In this document: positions 24,227 to 33,288 of the stretch, one piece after another | How the letters are laid out: each line of letters begins with the position of its first letter | Numbering within the stretch: the stretch's first letter is position 1 | DNA from: Paenibacillus pabuli | GTDB taxonomy: Bacteria > Bacillota > Bacilli > Paenibacillales > Paenibacillaceae | Length of the DNA stretch: 64,000 bases | Assembly: GCF_039831995.1 (NCBI RefSeq) | Contig: NZ_JBDOIO010000003.1 | Coordinates: 1,984,001-2,048,000 of the forward strand | Reading direction: 5' to 3' | Made by a program: the position numbers and the translations under genes | Notes under the pieces: model-generated | What the model was told of the DNA's origin: nothing | The model's input: only the letters and a program-made list of their open reading frames with translations | Databases searched by the model: none

Positions 24227-26017
24227 ATGAGTCAATTGTTGAAACGTTCCGAGGTGCCAACTGAACATACGTGGAAACTCGAAGATTTGTTCGCCGATCA
24301 GAAAGCCTGGGATCAGGAATACGAAGAAGTAACGTCACTGACCAAGAAAGCCTCCGAATTTCAAGGCAAGCTGAACAAGCCGGAATCTCTTAAAGCATGC
24401 TTTGAACTCGAAGATGAGGTAAGTCTCAAAATTGAACGCCTTTTTGTGTATGCACGCATGCACCAAGATGAAGACACAGCCAATCCTACATACCAAAACC
24501 TGTCCCAAAAAGCGCAAAAGCTGAGCGTGCGTGTGGGGGAAGCTCTTTCCTTTGTCACGCCTGAAATTCTCTCCCTGCCAGATGATCAACTGGACGCTTT
24601 CATTGCAGATGAGAAGCTGTCTGCGTTCAAGTTTACGCTGGAAGAGATGAAACGTGAAAAGGCGCATGTCCTGAGCAAAACGGAAGAAGCTCTACTTGCA
24701 CAGGTGGGCAACCTGTCCCAGGCGCCGCAGACCATTTTTAGCATGCTGAACAATGCTGATCTCAAGTTTCCAAAAATCAAGGATGAACACGGCAACGAAG
24801 TGGAACTTACCCACGGAAGTTACATTCAATTCCTGGAGAACCCTAATCGCGAAGTTCGCGAACGTGCCTTCAAAGCGGTGTATGAAACGTACGCCAAACA
24901 GAAGAACACCATTGCCGCAGCCCTGAATGCCAATGTCACCAAAAACATGTTCTATGCGAATGTTCGCAAGTATCCGTCCGTAATGGAAATGTCCCTGTAC
25001 GGTGACAACATTCCAACGGATGTGTATACCAACCTGGTGGACACCATTCATGAAAGCCTGCCACTGCTGCACCGTTATATGGATTTGCGCAAAAAATTGC
25101 TCGGTGTGGATCAATTGCATATGTATGATCTGTTCGCTCCTCTGGTGGATGAGTATAAAATGGACATCACCTATGAGGAAGCCAAACAGACCGTCAAAGA
25201 TGGCTTGAAACCGCTGGGCGAAGATTATGCGAAAGCATTGCAGGCTGGATATGATGACCGCTGGATCGATGTATACGAGAACGAAAACAAACGTTCAGGT
25301 GCATACAGCTGGGGTGCGTACGGCACACACCCATACGTCTTGCTGAACCATAAAGACAATCTTAACAGCATGTTTACGCTGGCACATGAAATGGGTCACG
25401 CTCTGCATTCCTATTATTCGGATACTACCCTTCCGTATCGGGATGCACAGTACACCATTTTCCTGGCAGAGGTTGCCTCCACAACCAACGAGGCGCTGCT
25501 GATGGATTACCTGCTTAACAAATCCACGGATCCGAAGGAAAAACTGTATCTGTTGACGTATTATGCAGATCAATTCCGTACGACTGTGTTCCGTCAAACG
25601 ATGTTTGCAGAATTTGAGAAAATCATTCATGAGCGTGCCGAACAGGGCGAAGCCCTTACGCCGCAGCTGCTGTCTGAAATTTATTACGATCTCAACGTCC
25701 AATACCATGGAGACAGCATGGCCGTGGATAAAGATATTGAGATGGAATGGGCACGTATCCCCCATTTCTATAACAGCTTCTACGTTTACAAATACGCAAC
25801 CGGATTCTCTGCGGCGACGAGCTTCTCCAAACAGATTCTGGAAGAAGGTCAGCCTGCGGTAGACCGTTATCTTGGCTTCCTTAAGAGTGGTGGAAGTGAC
25901 TACTCCATCAATATTCTGAAAAAAGCAGGCGTGGATATGTCTTCTCCACAGCCAATTCGCGAAGCCATGAGTGTCTTCAAAGAATTGATTGAACAGATGG
26001 AACAATTGACCAAATAA
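24227..26017 (+). CDS. pepF: Oligoendopeptidase F (M3 family)
   Basis: Zinc endopeptidase of 596 residues that cleaves peptides of roughly 7-17 residues. The zinc site is HEMGH (His387, Glu388, His391) with the distal glutamate in FLAEVAST (Glu415); the N-terminal PepF helical domain covers residues ~10-190. ATG 24227 has its own AAAGGAGG and starts at the family's usual place (MSQLLKRSEVPTEHTWKLEDLF is the typical opening, split here for reading). The frame is open to TTG 24101, which also has a strong ribosome site and adds a signal peptide. Cytosolic PepF is the norm, so two products are possible. Confidence 0.93.
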   Translation: MSQLLKRSEVPTEHTWKLEDLFADQKAWDQEYEEVTSLTKKASEFQGKLNKPESLKACFELEDEVSLKIERLFVYARMHQDEDTANPTYQNLSQKAQKLSVRVGEALSFVTPEILSLPDDQLDAFIADEKLSAFKFTLEEMKREKAHVLSKTEEALLAQVGNLSQAPQTIFSMLNNADLKFPKIKDEHGNEVELTHGSYIQFLENPNREVRERAFKAVYETYAKQKNTIAAALNANVTKNMFYANVRKYPSVMEMSLYGDNIPTDVYTNLVDTIHESLPLLHRYMDLRKKLLGVDQLHMYDLFAPLVDEYKMDITYEEAKQTVKDGLKPLGEDYAKALQAGYDDRWIDVYENENKRSGAYSWGAYGTHPYVLLNHKDNLNSMFTLAHEMGHALHSYYSDTTLPYRDAQYTIFLAEVASTTNEALLMDYLLNKSTDPKEKLYLLTYYADQFRTTVFRQTMFAEFEKIIHERAEQGEALTPQLLSEIYYDLNVQYHGDSMAVDKDIEMEWARIPHFYNSFYVYKYATGFSAATSFSKQILEEGQPAVDRYLGFLKSGGSDYSINILKKAGVDMSSPQPIREAMSVFKELIEQMEQLTK

Positions 26018-26047
26018 AGTTGTCTCTCTGTTCCATACGACCTGCAT

Positions 26048-26076
26048 CCCTTGCCCATTCGGGCAAGGGATTTTAT
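26048..26076 (+). terminator. Terminator after pepF
   Basis: Perfect 9-bp stem CCCTTGCCC-ATTC-GGGCAAGGG followed by ATTTTATAAT. Confidence 0.85.
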
Positions 26077-26153
26077 AATCAAGCCCGATGCACAGCGCCT
26101 TCTTTGGGTTAATGCATTCGTAGTCCTGAATTGTTCAACAAGGAGGCACCACC

Positions 26154-26534
26154 ATGAAAATGCAATGGACCCTCATCGCTGGTCTTGTTTTTGCACTTCT
26201 TACCGGAATCTTCGCTGTCATTAATGTGGATTCCGTGCAGGTTAACCTGCTGTTTAACACTGTTCAAATCCCTCTGATTTTGCTGATTTTAGGCTGTACC
26301 CTGATTGGTGGAATCATCGTAGGATCGTATGGCATTTTCCGTCAATATCGATTGCAGCGCGAGAACAAGCAATTGAAATTGCGTGTAACTGAATTGGAAA
26401 ATACCGCTTCGAGCTATTCGTCACCAGGTTCCAGCACGACGATGGAATCATTCGAAACCACAGTACCGGATCGTATTGCTGAGACGGATTCCATCCAGAG
26501 TGGGCGCAAGGGAAATTCTGCAGATTCGTTGTAA
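26154..26534 (+). CDS. LapA-domain (DUF1049) membrane protein
   Basis: Protein of 126 residues with two membrane segments (TLIAGLVFALLTGIFAVIN and IPLILLILGCTLIGGIIVG) joined by the NVDSVQVNLLF loop that is the LapA/DUF1049 signature, followed by a cytosolic coiled coil (LQRENKQLKLRVTELEN) and a Ser/Thr-rich tail. In Gram-negative bacteria LapA/LapB assemble LPS control complexes; in Gram-positives the role is unknown. ATG behind AAGGAGGCACC. It lies between pepF and the M42 gene, with terminators on both sides. Confidence 0.82.
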   Translation: MKMQWTLIAGLVFALLTGIFAVINVDSVQVNLLFNTVQIPLILLILGCTLIGGIIVGSYGIFRQYRLQRENKQLKLRVTELENTASSYSSPGSSTTMESFETTVPDRIAETDSIQSGRKGNSADSL

Positions 26535-26543
26535 GAAGAACAA

Positions 26544-26606
26544 ACAGCCTGCTGGCATAAGGAATGGATGTCCCATTCGACCAGACAGGCTGTATTCTTG
26601 TTTTTG
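26544..26606 (+). terminator. Terminator after the LapA gene
   Basis: Stem ACAGCCTGCTGG / CCAGACAGGCTGT (one bulge), followed by ATTCTTGTTTTT. Confidence 0.7.
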
Positions 26607-26635
26607 AAACATTTATTATGAGGAGGCATCACTAT

Positions 26636-27676
26636 ATGAATTTTACAATTAATGAATCCTACGTTCTGGACTTTCTGAAAAAGCTGCTGGATACCCCAAG
26701 TCCAAGTGGTTACACACACCACATTATGGATATGATCCGGGAAGAAGCCCAATCATTGAATATTGCATTTGAATTAAATAACAAAGGCGGAGCCGTGCTC
26801 ACTTTGCCTGGCCAGGATGCCTCCAAAACGATTGGACTCAGTGCACACGTGGATACACTGGGCGCCATGGTACGTTCCATCACATCTTATGGTACCCTCA
26901 AGCTGACCTCTATCGGCGGATTCTCCATGCATAGTATTGAAAATGAGTATTGCACGATCCATACCCGTGATGGCAAGACCTACACTGGTACGATTCTCTC
27001 CCTGCACCCTTCGGTTCATGTCTACCCTGATGCCCGCACCTTTGAGCGTAATGAAAGCCATATGGAAGTTCGTATTGATGAGGTCGTTTCATCCAAGGAA
27101 GATGTTCTTGAACTGGGGATCAGCGTTGGCGACTTTATTTCCTTCGATGCACGTGCGATTATTACGCCAAGCGGTTATATCAAGTCACGTCATCTGGATG
27201 ACAAAGCCAGTGTAGCTGCCCTTTTCGGCATTTTGGAATCTGCTCATCGGGAAGGCTGGAAGCCTCTACATAACGTCTCTCTGCTTATCTCGAATTACGA
27301 AGAAGTTGGACATGGCGCCTCTTATATCCCGTCAGAGATCAGTGAACTGATCGCCGTAGATATGGGTGCAATGGGTGATGATCTCAGTTGTAAAGAAACA
27401 GATGTATCCATCTGTGCCAAAGATTCTTCAGGTCCGTATGACTATGACATGACGAGTCGCCTCATTGAACTTGCCAAACAAGCAAATCTCGATTATGTCG
27501 TCGATATTTATCCACAATACGGCTCCGATGGCAGTGCCGCCTTGCGAGGTGGAAATAACATTCGCGCTGCACTGATTGGTCCAGGAGTGCATGCTTCCCA
27601 TTCCATGGAACGCACGCACAAGGATGCCGTTTTGAATACGGCCAGACTGCTCGCTTCTTACATCACAACCAAGTAA
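26636..27676 (+). CDS. M42-family metalloaminopeptidase (YsdC/FrvX type)
   Basis: Di-metal aminopeptidase of 346 residues, forming TET-like particles in relatives. Ligand motifs are all visible: SAHVDT (first His/Asp), SRHLDDKAS (bridging Asp), NYEEVGHGAS (catalytic and metal Glu), VDMGAMGDD, and HASHSMERTHKDAV (last His). Often mis-annotated as endoglucanase. ATG 26636 sits nine bases after AGGAGG; the longer frame from 26564 runs through the preceding terminator and is rejected. Likely role is peptide turnover, matching the nearby pepF. Confidence 0.92.
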   Translation: MNFTINESYVLDFLKKLLDTPSPSGYTHHIMDMIREEAQSLNIAFELNNKGGAVLTLPGQDASKTIGLSAHVDTLGAMVRSITSYGTLKLTSIGGFSMHSIENEYCTIHTRDGKTYTGTILSLHPSVHVYPDARTFERNESHMEVRIDEVVSSKEDVLELGISVGDFISFDARAIITPSGYIKSRHLDDKASVAALFGILESAHREGWKPLHNVSLLISNYEEVGHGASYIPSEISELIAVDMGAMGDDLSCKETDVSICAKDSSGPYDYDMTSRLIELAKQANLDYVVDIYPQYGSDGSAALRGGNNIRAALIGPGVHASHSMERTHKDAVLNTARLLASYITTK

Positions 27677-27707
27677 TCTACCTCTGCATACTTCACGAAT
27701 ATAGAGA

Positions 27708-27749
27708 GATGCCAGTAACAGCTAACATCGCTGTCTGGCATCTTTTTTT
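27708..27749 (+). terminator. Terminator after the M42 gene
   Basis: Stem GATGCCAG / CTGGCATC with inner ACAGC/GCTGT pairing, followed by TTTTTTT. Confidence 0.85.
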
Positions 27750-27783
27750 ATTCCTATCCTTTTCTCCTAATCGGAAATCCACC

Positions 27784-28722
27784 CTATTCAGCCTGCTCCA
27801 CATACTGACGATATTGCTGCTCGATTTGTGTTACTTTCCTCTCATGATCACGGATTTCATTTTTTAAAACATGCAATGTACGACGGACGGTAAGACGGCC
27901 ATCCTCCACCTGGGATTCGGCTTTTCGGATTTTGTCTTGCACCATCCAGTCCACGAAGAGATTGTCGAAGAAGTAATCTGCAAAGGATAACAAGCCTCCA
28001 AGCTCCAGGTCTGCATGCACAGCCATTTTTACATCTTCGAGCTCCTTCTGGAATCGTTTCAGATGTCTTCCCGCTTCAGTTAAGGCAAACTGAGCGTCAT
28101 CCATGCGGCCGCGTTTGATATGAGTGGATATCATGCCTCCGCCCATCATGTCGTATACTCCCCAATTCCCCGCAGACTTGAGCGCATCCCCGGCACGGTC
28201 AAGTGCACTGAGCAGGCGTTCACCTTCACGGTCTGCTTCCTTGAGCTCCTTCATTTCTCCGCGTAAATGTTCCAGATCCTCAGCCAATTGCCTAAGTTCA
28301 TCATGGTTCGCCAGCAATTGATTTTCCTTTCTACCCCACAACACCTTGTAATCATTCTCCAAGAAGCGATATTTACTTTGCTCATCCAGTTCACGCTGCA
28401 CTTCTTTCCGCTGCTCATGAATGTCTTTTAACATCTGGCAAGCTGTATCGTACTCAGCCTTACTCTCCATGAGCTCCAGTTCTTCCTTCTCCAGCCGTTC
28501 CTGCTTTTTGCCAATTAAGTTATAGAAAAATGCCGATAAGGTCATGCCATTCAGCCGGTCCACATCATTCTGCTCCTTCTGGAGATGCTCCAGGCGCCGC
28601 TGCACTTTCGCTTGCCACTCGGCTTCTTCCTGGTTCAATTTCTCCAGGCGATTGTTCCATTTCTCGTAAATTCTCCCCTTTTCCTTGAGCACAGCCAGTT
28701 GTTCATTCAATTCTTTATACAT
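27784..28722 (-). CDS. Coiled-coil protein of unknown function
   Basis: Highly charged protein of about 312 residues, rich in Glu/Lys/Arg/Gln heptads in residues 1-180 (ELNEQLAVLKEKGRIYEKW, RRLEHLQKEQNDVDRL) and again at the C-terminus, with a Gly-rich break GNWGVYDMMGGGMIST near 205 and the short hydrophobic GGLLSFADYFFDNLFVDW near 265. No membrane helix or signal peptide. ATG 28722 follows AAAGGAGAG at 12 nt; an upstream ATG 28767 lacks a ribosome site. I do not recognise a named family. It has its own promoter and a palindrome in its leader. Confidence 0.7.
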   Translation of the reverse strand: MYKELNEQLAVLKEKGRIYEKWNNRLEKLNQEEAEWQAKVQRRLEHLQKEQNDVDRLNGMTLSAFFYNLIGKKQERLEKEELELMESKAEYDTACQMLKDIHEQRKEVQRELDEQSKYRFLENDYKVLWGRKENQLLANHDELRQLAEDLEHLRGEMKELKEADREGERLLSALDRAGDALKSAGNWGVYDMMGGGMISTHIKRGRMDDAQFALTEAGRHLKRFQKELEDVKMAVHADLELGGLLSFADYFFDNLFVDWMVQDKIRKAESQVEDGRLTVRRTLHVLKNEIRDHERKVTQIEQQYRQYVEQAE

Positions 28723-28763
28723 AAATGTGGTGTTCTCTCCTTTCACTGGAATTATTTCCTTAC

Positions 28764-28780
28764 CCATTACAACGTAATGG
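28764..28780. promoter_or_regulatory. 17-bp palindrome in the leader of the coiled-coil gene
   Basis: Perfect inverted repeat CCATTAC-AAC-GTAATGG, just downstream of a possible minus-strand promoter TTGTTT (28820-28825)-18-TATATG (28796-28801). Candidate operator or RNA hairpin. Confidence 0.4.
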
Positions 28781-28799
28781 ATATGGCTAACGTTTCATA

Positions 28800-28831
28800 T
28801 AAAAAAACGCCATCCTTCAAAACAAGGCGTT
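28800..28831 (-). terminator. Terminator of the ABC-F gene
   Basis: Minus-strand stem AACGCC / GGCGTT with an extended inner pairing, followed by TTTTTTT. The possible promoter of the next gene overlaps it. Confidence 0.75.
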
Positions 28832-28869
28832 AAGCCCCATTTTAAAAGATGACGATTTGTACTTTGCGA

Positions 28870-30801
28870 TTAGGATTTGCTTTTCTCAATCTGCTCTGCA
28901 AGCTCGTTCAGGAAGGTCCAACGTTCCATCAGTTCTTCCAGATGACGCTCGGCTTCAGCCTGCTCTGCCATGAGCTCCTGCAGACGGGCTGAATCACTGA
29001 AGGCTTCCTCCATCGCCGTATTAATCCGCGCAAGGTTGGCCTCCGCTTTCTCAATATTCTCGTCGATCTGATCATACTCCCGTTGTTCCTTGAAGCTGAA
29101 TTTCAGCTTCGGCTTGGCCGTGGACGCAGCAGGTTTAACCTCATCCGTTCCAACCTTTTTCGGAGCTGGGCCGGTATCACCCACCTGAGCAGCTCCCGGC
29201 GCATTCTTCAGCATCCATTCCGCGTACTCACTGTAGTCGCCTACATGTACCCGGATGGCTCCATTGCCCTCAAAGGCCAGCACTTTATCCACCGTACGGT
29301 CCAGGAAGTAGCGATCATGGGACACAACGAAAACAACGCCCGGAAAGTCATCCAGGTAATCTTCAAGTACCGCCAGCGTCTGAATATCCAGATCGTTGGT
29401 TGGCTCATCCAGCAGCAATACATTGGGCGCAGCCATCAGTACACGCAGCAAGTATAGACGACGTTTCTCTCCACCTGACAGCCGGGAGATTGGCGTCCAC
29501 TGCGACGCAGGAGTAAAGAGAAACCGCTCCAGCATCTGGGCTGCCGTGATCAGGGACCCATCCGCCGTCCGTACATTCTCGGCCACTTCCTTGATATATT
29601 CAATGACACGCAGAGATTCGTTCATCTCCTGATGCTCTTGCGTGAAATAGCCCAAATTAACGGTTGGACCGAGAACGACTTCTCCAGCATCCGGTTCCAA
29701 TTTGCCTGAGATCAGCTGCAGCAGAGTTGATTTACCACTGCCATTTGGACCAACGATACCTACCCGGTCACCAGGTACGGCAATATAGTTCAGGTCCTCG
29801 ATTAATTTGCGATCACCTACGGATTTGGACAAGTGCTCAATCTCCAGAATCTTTTTACCCAAACGAGTAGAGCCTACCGAAACCTCCAATGAGCCAGAGC
29901 GATTAGGCCCCTGCTGATCCTTAAGCTGTTCGAAACGGTCAATCCTCGCTTTTTGCTTCGTGGTCCGTGCCTTGGCTCCGCGACGAATCCAGGCAAGCTC
30001 TGTACGGAGCAGATTTTGCCGTTTTTGCTCGGAGGCTGATTCGCGCTCTTCCCGCTCTGCCTTGAGTTCAAGGAAGCGGGTGTAGTTTGCTTCATAACGG
30101 AACAAACGTCCATGGTCCAGCTCCAGCATGACATTCGCCACACGATCCAGGAAGTAGCGATCATGCGTAATCATGAGGAGCGCACCGCGACGTTTTTGCA
30201 AATATTGCTCCAGCCAAACGACGGAATCATTATCGATATGGTTCGTAGGCTCATCCAGAATGAGAAGCTCGCAGGGATGAATTAGTGCAGACGCTAAAGC
30301 CACCCTCTTGCGTTGTCCCCCGGACAATGTTCCCATTAGCGCGTCAAATTGACGGATACCCAGTTTGGACAGAATGCTCTTGGCTTCACTTTCCATCTGC
30401 CAGATCTGAAGCTGCTCCATCTGCTGGTTTAGACGCAATAACCGCTCTTGCAAGGCAGGATCGGATGGATTCAGTTCCAACAATTCCATCGTCTCCGTAT
30501 ATTCACGCACTGTTTTCATCTCTGGGCCGTCGCCCTCGAATACTTGCTGCAGCACGGTATTATCAGGATTAAACTCCGGATTCTGTGCCAAAAACTGAAT
30601 ACGGACATCATTACCGATGGCAATCTGCCCTTCATCAGCCGGTTCCATACCTGCAATAACACGCAGAAACGTGGACTTTCCCGTTCCGTTTACGCCAACG
30701 ACGCCGATCTTGTCCTGATCCCCCATGCCAAACGAGGCGTCCTTGAACAATATTTTTTCGCCATAGCTTTTTGAAATTTGCTCTACCGTCATTATGTTCA
30801 T
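28870..30801 (-). CDS. ABC-F ATPase (Uup/YfmR type ribosome-associated factor)
   Basis: Soluble twin-ATPase of 643 residues. Domain 1: Walker A GVNGTGKST, signature LSGGQRKR, Walker B LLILDEPTNHID; interdomain linker with KAERE and TKQKAR; domain 2: GPNGSGKST, LSGGEKRR, VLLLDEPTNDLD. After residue 535 follows an Ala/Pro/Lys linker and a C-terminal coiled coil as in Uup. No membrane domain, so it is a translation factor rather than an exporter; YfmR/Uup relatives relieve ribosome stalling. The start MNIMTVEQISKSYG matches the family although its ribosome site is weak. Followed by TetR farther upstream. Confidence 0.9.
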   Translation of the reverse strand: MNIMTVEQISKSYGEKILFKDASFGMGDQDKIGVVGVNGTGKSTFLRVIAGMEPADEGQIAIGNDVRIQFLAQNPEFNPDNTVLQQVFEGDGPEMKTVREYTETMELLELNPSDPALQERLLRLNQQMEQLQIWQMESEAKSILSKLGIRQFDALMGTLSGGQRKRVALASALIHPCELLILDEPTNHIDNDSVVWLEQYLQKRRGALLMITHDRYFLDRVANVMLELDHGRLFRYEANYTRFLELKAEREERESASEQKRQNLLRTELAWIRRGAKARTTKQKARIDRFEQLKDQQGPNRSGSLEVSVGSTRLGKKILEIEHLSKSVGDRKLIEDLNYIAVPGDRVGIVGPNGSGKSTLLQLISGKLEPDAGEVVLGPTVNLGYFTQEHQEMNESLRVIEYIKEVAENVRTADGSLITAAQMLERFLFTPASQWTPISRLSGGEKRRLYLLRVLMAAPNVLLLDEPTNDLDIQTLAVLEDYLDDFPGVVFVVSHDRYFLDRTVDKVLAFEGNGAIRVHVGDYSEYAEWMLKNAPGAAQVGDTGPAPKKVGTDEVKPAASTAKPKLKFSFKEQREYDQIDENIEKAEANLARINTAMEEAFSDSARLQELMAEQAEAERHLEELMERWTFLNELAEQIEKSKS

Positions 30802-30868
30802 TGCTCGTTACCCACTTCTCTGTAAATTGAGATTCAACAGTCTCTTGATTCCTTGTACCTGATAATGC

Positions 30869-31447
30869 TTATACTTGTAAAAAAGAACGACACCCATCCA
30901 GAAACAGGGCCGCTGCAAAAGCAATTCGTTTATTCAGATCTTCCTCATTGAACTCCGGATTCAGCATGATATCCATCTTCAATCGATCCAAAATCCCGAT
31001 ATAGGCTTCCGCCAAAAGCACAGGCTCAGGTACACTTGCACTTTTCAGCACCTCACATACCATGCTCATGTACTCATTCATAAAGGCCTTCATGAATTTC
31101 ATCAGATCCGGATCGTTGTTGGGTGCCATAAAAAACAGCTTCGTATGATTGCGCCGCTCGTAATAATAAGTCAGGTGCGTCTTGGCAATAGCGCCAAGCT
31201 TGTCACCTGTGTTCTCCTGCGATTTCAGAGCATAATCAAGCCTGCTGATAAAACTGTTACAGTCCCGCTTGGAAACGGCGACGAATAGTTGTTCCTTGCT
31301 TTTGAAATATAAATAAATGGTGCCTTTTGCAATGCCAGCTTCCTCAGCAATATCGGACATTTTCGTCTCATAAAATCCTTTTGATCCAAAAATACCATAA
31401 GCTGCATCCAAAATAGCCTCCGACTTGTCTCCCTGAACAGTGCTCAC
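30869..31447 (-). CDS. TetR-family transcriptional regulator
   Basis: Repressor-type protein of 192 residues with the TetR helix-turn-helix at residues 8-55 (EAILDAAYGIFGSKGFYETKM is followed by DIAEEAGIAKGTIYLYFKSKE) and a helical ligand domain resembling the FadR/YsiA group. GTG 31447 is spaced eight bases from GGAGGGA; GTG 31453 abuts it. It is 13 bp from the end of the DUF92 gene and 67 bp upstream of the ABC-F gene, all on the same strand, so it may control either. Ligand unknown. Confidence 0.88.
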   Translation of the reverse strand: MSTVQGDKSEAILDAAYGIFGSKGFYETKMSDIAEEAGIAKGTIYLYFKSKEQLFVAVSKRDCNSFISRLDYALKSQENTGDKLGAIAKTHLTYYYERRNHTKLFFMAPNNDPDLMKFMKAFMNEYMSMVCEVLKSASVPEPVLLAEAYIGILDRLKMDIMLNPEFNEEDLNKRIAFAAALFLDGCRSFLQV

Positions 31448-31460
31448 TTGCACTCCCTCC

Positions 31461-32270
31461 CTACAGCGCCAAAATGTTACCCAAACCGATAGCCAGACAT
31501 CCTCCGATCACCGAACTCAGCACATTGACCAGATCGTTGCTCATCCATGTCCTGCCCCGCGCACGAACCGTCTTGTGTCCACAGTGTTCACTAACCTCAA
31601 CTTCACGGCCGCATTCGGTGCAGCGATACATCAGCTGAACTGTTGCTCCAAGGTAGGAGTCGGCAAATGCTCCAGCCAGTCCACCTACAAGACCAACACA
31701 CGTCCAGCTCAGAAGTCCCAATGTCTCAAAGTCTGCGATCCAAGAAAAGAAAAATGCCCCTGCCCCAATTAATGCTCCGCCTACTGCCGCCGCTGTTGTC
31801 CCAAGTAACGACACGCCACCCGAGGCGCCTGGGGTCAGTACCTTCCAAGTCACCACGGAACGTGGCGGCTTGCGGCTTAGGCTACCGAGTTCGGTTGCCC
31901 ACGTATCAGATGTTACGGTTGCCATTACACCAATGAAAGCATAGATCCAGGCCGGGTGTGGAACGATCCAGTATCCCAAACATAGAATCATGCCCATCCC
32001 GCCATTGGCAAACACTTGCCCAGCATCCCGATTGCCTGTCTTGGCATACGATTTCTCAAGCTCCTGCTTGCGTTCCTTGCGATATTTGGACAACAGCGTT
32101 GAAGTGATGAAAAACAACAACAGTGTGCCAAACCAAAACAGATTGCCTGCCCCGTAATAGATCGTACCCATCAACACAGCTGCCAGGCAACCAGACAGGG
32201 TTAGTGACTTCTTCGCGTAGGCTGCACCCGCCACAATCAAAGCGCATACGGCGCCGATAATCCAGTCCAT
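31461..32270 (-). CDS. DUF92 membrane protein (VTE6-like)
   Basis: Membrane protein of 269 residues with six to seven helices. DUF92 features: GGMGMILCLGY, SDTWATELGSLSRKPPRSVVTWK and GASGGVSLLGT. Plant VTE6 of this family is a phytyl-phosphate kinase, so a prenyl-phosphate kinase role is a fair guess. A zinc-ribbon-like insert is visible near residue 215 (CTECGREVEVSEHCGH, three Cys plus His). ATG 32270 follows GGAGAG; the longer frame from 32294 includes the ribosome site and is rejected. Confidence 0.8.
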   Translation of the reverse strand: MDWIIGAVCALIVAGAAYAKKSLTLSGCLAAVLMGTIYYGAGNLFWFGTLLLFFITSTLLSKYRKERKQELEKSYAKTGNRDAGQVFANGGMGMILCLGYWIVPHPAWIYAFIGVMATVTSDTWATELGSLSRKPPRSVVTWKVLTPGASGGVSLLGTTAAAVGGALIGAGAFFFSWIADFETLGLLSWTCVGLVGGLAGAFADSYLGATVQLMYRCTECGREVEVSEHCGHKTVRARGRTWMSNDLVNVLSSVIGGCLAIGLGNILAL

Positions 32271-32382
32271 AATCTCTCCTGCATGTGGCAGCATCTATGG
32301 TCCACATGACGTTTATTATATTTTTGAAATTCAATTATACCACGGTTTGAGCCTTATGCCGAAACTCCCGTTGCAGGCATGG

Positions 32383-32426
32383 CAAAAACCTGATTCAGCA
32401 GCTTGGAAAGCTGCGAACCAGGTTTG
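32383..32426 (-). terminator. Terminator of the marR-sulfotransferase-ABC operon
   Basis: Minus-strand stem AAACCTG / CAGGTTT with inner GCAGCTT/AAGCTGC, followed by TTTTTG; lies 70 bp beyond the permease gene. Confidence 0.75.
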
Positions 32427-32497
32427 CTGGATGAGATATAAACGAGCAAAAGCTGCCTTTTTGCAATAAGCATCACGTTGTCCGCTCCCGTACAGTG

Positions 32498-33271
32498 TCA
32501 GCCTCGCTTGACCCCGCCGATGACGCCATACCGATACAACACACGGCGACCAAACCAGTTGAACAAACGATCCGTGAGAAAACCCATAAATCCCAAGGAG
32601 ATTAGGCCAACAAAAATCCAGTCCGTCCGGAAAAACAGCCGCGAATTCCAGATCAGATAACCCACACCTTCATTAGAGGCAATCATCTCTGCTCCGATAA
32701 TGGCCATGTAGGAAGTCCCCATCGCCAAACGAATACCTGTGAAAATGTATGGGGTCGTCGCAGGGACAACAACATGCAGCAAAATCTGCCACTCATTCGC
32801 TCCCATACTGCGGGCTGAACGAATCTTATCCTCTTCAATGGACAAGACTCCCGTCAGTGTATTCAGCACAACAATGAAGAATGTCGCATACATGATCAGT
32901 GCAATCTTGGACTGTTCCCCAATGCCGAACCAGACCAGGAATAATGTAATGAAAGCAATGGGCGGTATAAATCGAATAAAATTAAGGAAGGGTTCGGCAA
33001 ACAGCCGAATGATGTGAACCTTACCAATAAGAAGTCCTACCGGAATGGCAATGACACTTCCCAGTACCCATCCGGCCAGTACACGTGTGAAGCTGATCCC
33101 GATATACTGCATGAGCGTGCCATCCGCTATTAATTCGCGAGCACCCTGCACAGTATCCCATGGACCAGGAATTACGTCCGGCCCATAGAGCAATGCACCA
33201 AGCTGCCATATCAGAATGACTGTAACCCATAACAGCGGTACAGACACCCATTTTTTCTCCAACCATTTCAT
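32498..33271 (-). CDS. ABC transporter permease (SsuC/TauC family)
   Basis: Membrane subunit of a sulfonate/nitrate/taurine-type importer, 257 residues, six helices. The EAA loop is visible as SARSMGANEWQILLHVVVPATTPYIFTGI (residues ~160-188), which contacts the ATPase. ATG 33271 is nine bases after GAGGTG; a GTG 33283 is less likely. Last gene of a five-gene operon after the ATPase (17-bp gap). Substrate specificity lies in the binding protein; context with an aryl-sulfate sulfotransferase suggests organosulfur compounds. Confidence 0.9.
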   Translation of the reverse strand: MKWLEKKWVSVPLLWVTVILIWQLGALLYGPDVIPGPWDTVQGARELIADGTLMQYIGISFTRVLAGWVLGSVIAIPVGLLIGKVHIIRLFAEPFLNFIRFIPPIAFITLFLVWFGIGEQSKIALIMYATFFIVVLNTLTGVLSIEEDKIRSARSMGANEWQILLHVVVPATTPYIFTGIRLAMGTSYMAIIGAEMIASNEGVGYLIWNSRLFFRTDWIFVGLISLGFMGFLTDRLFNWFGRRVLYRYGVIGGVKRG

Positions 33272-33288
33272 GGTCCAGATCACCTCAG

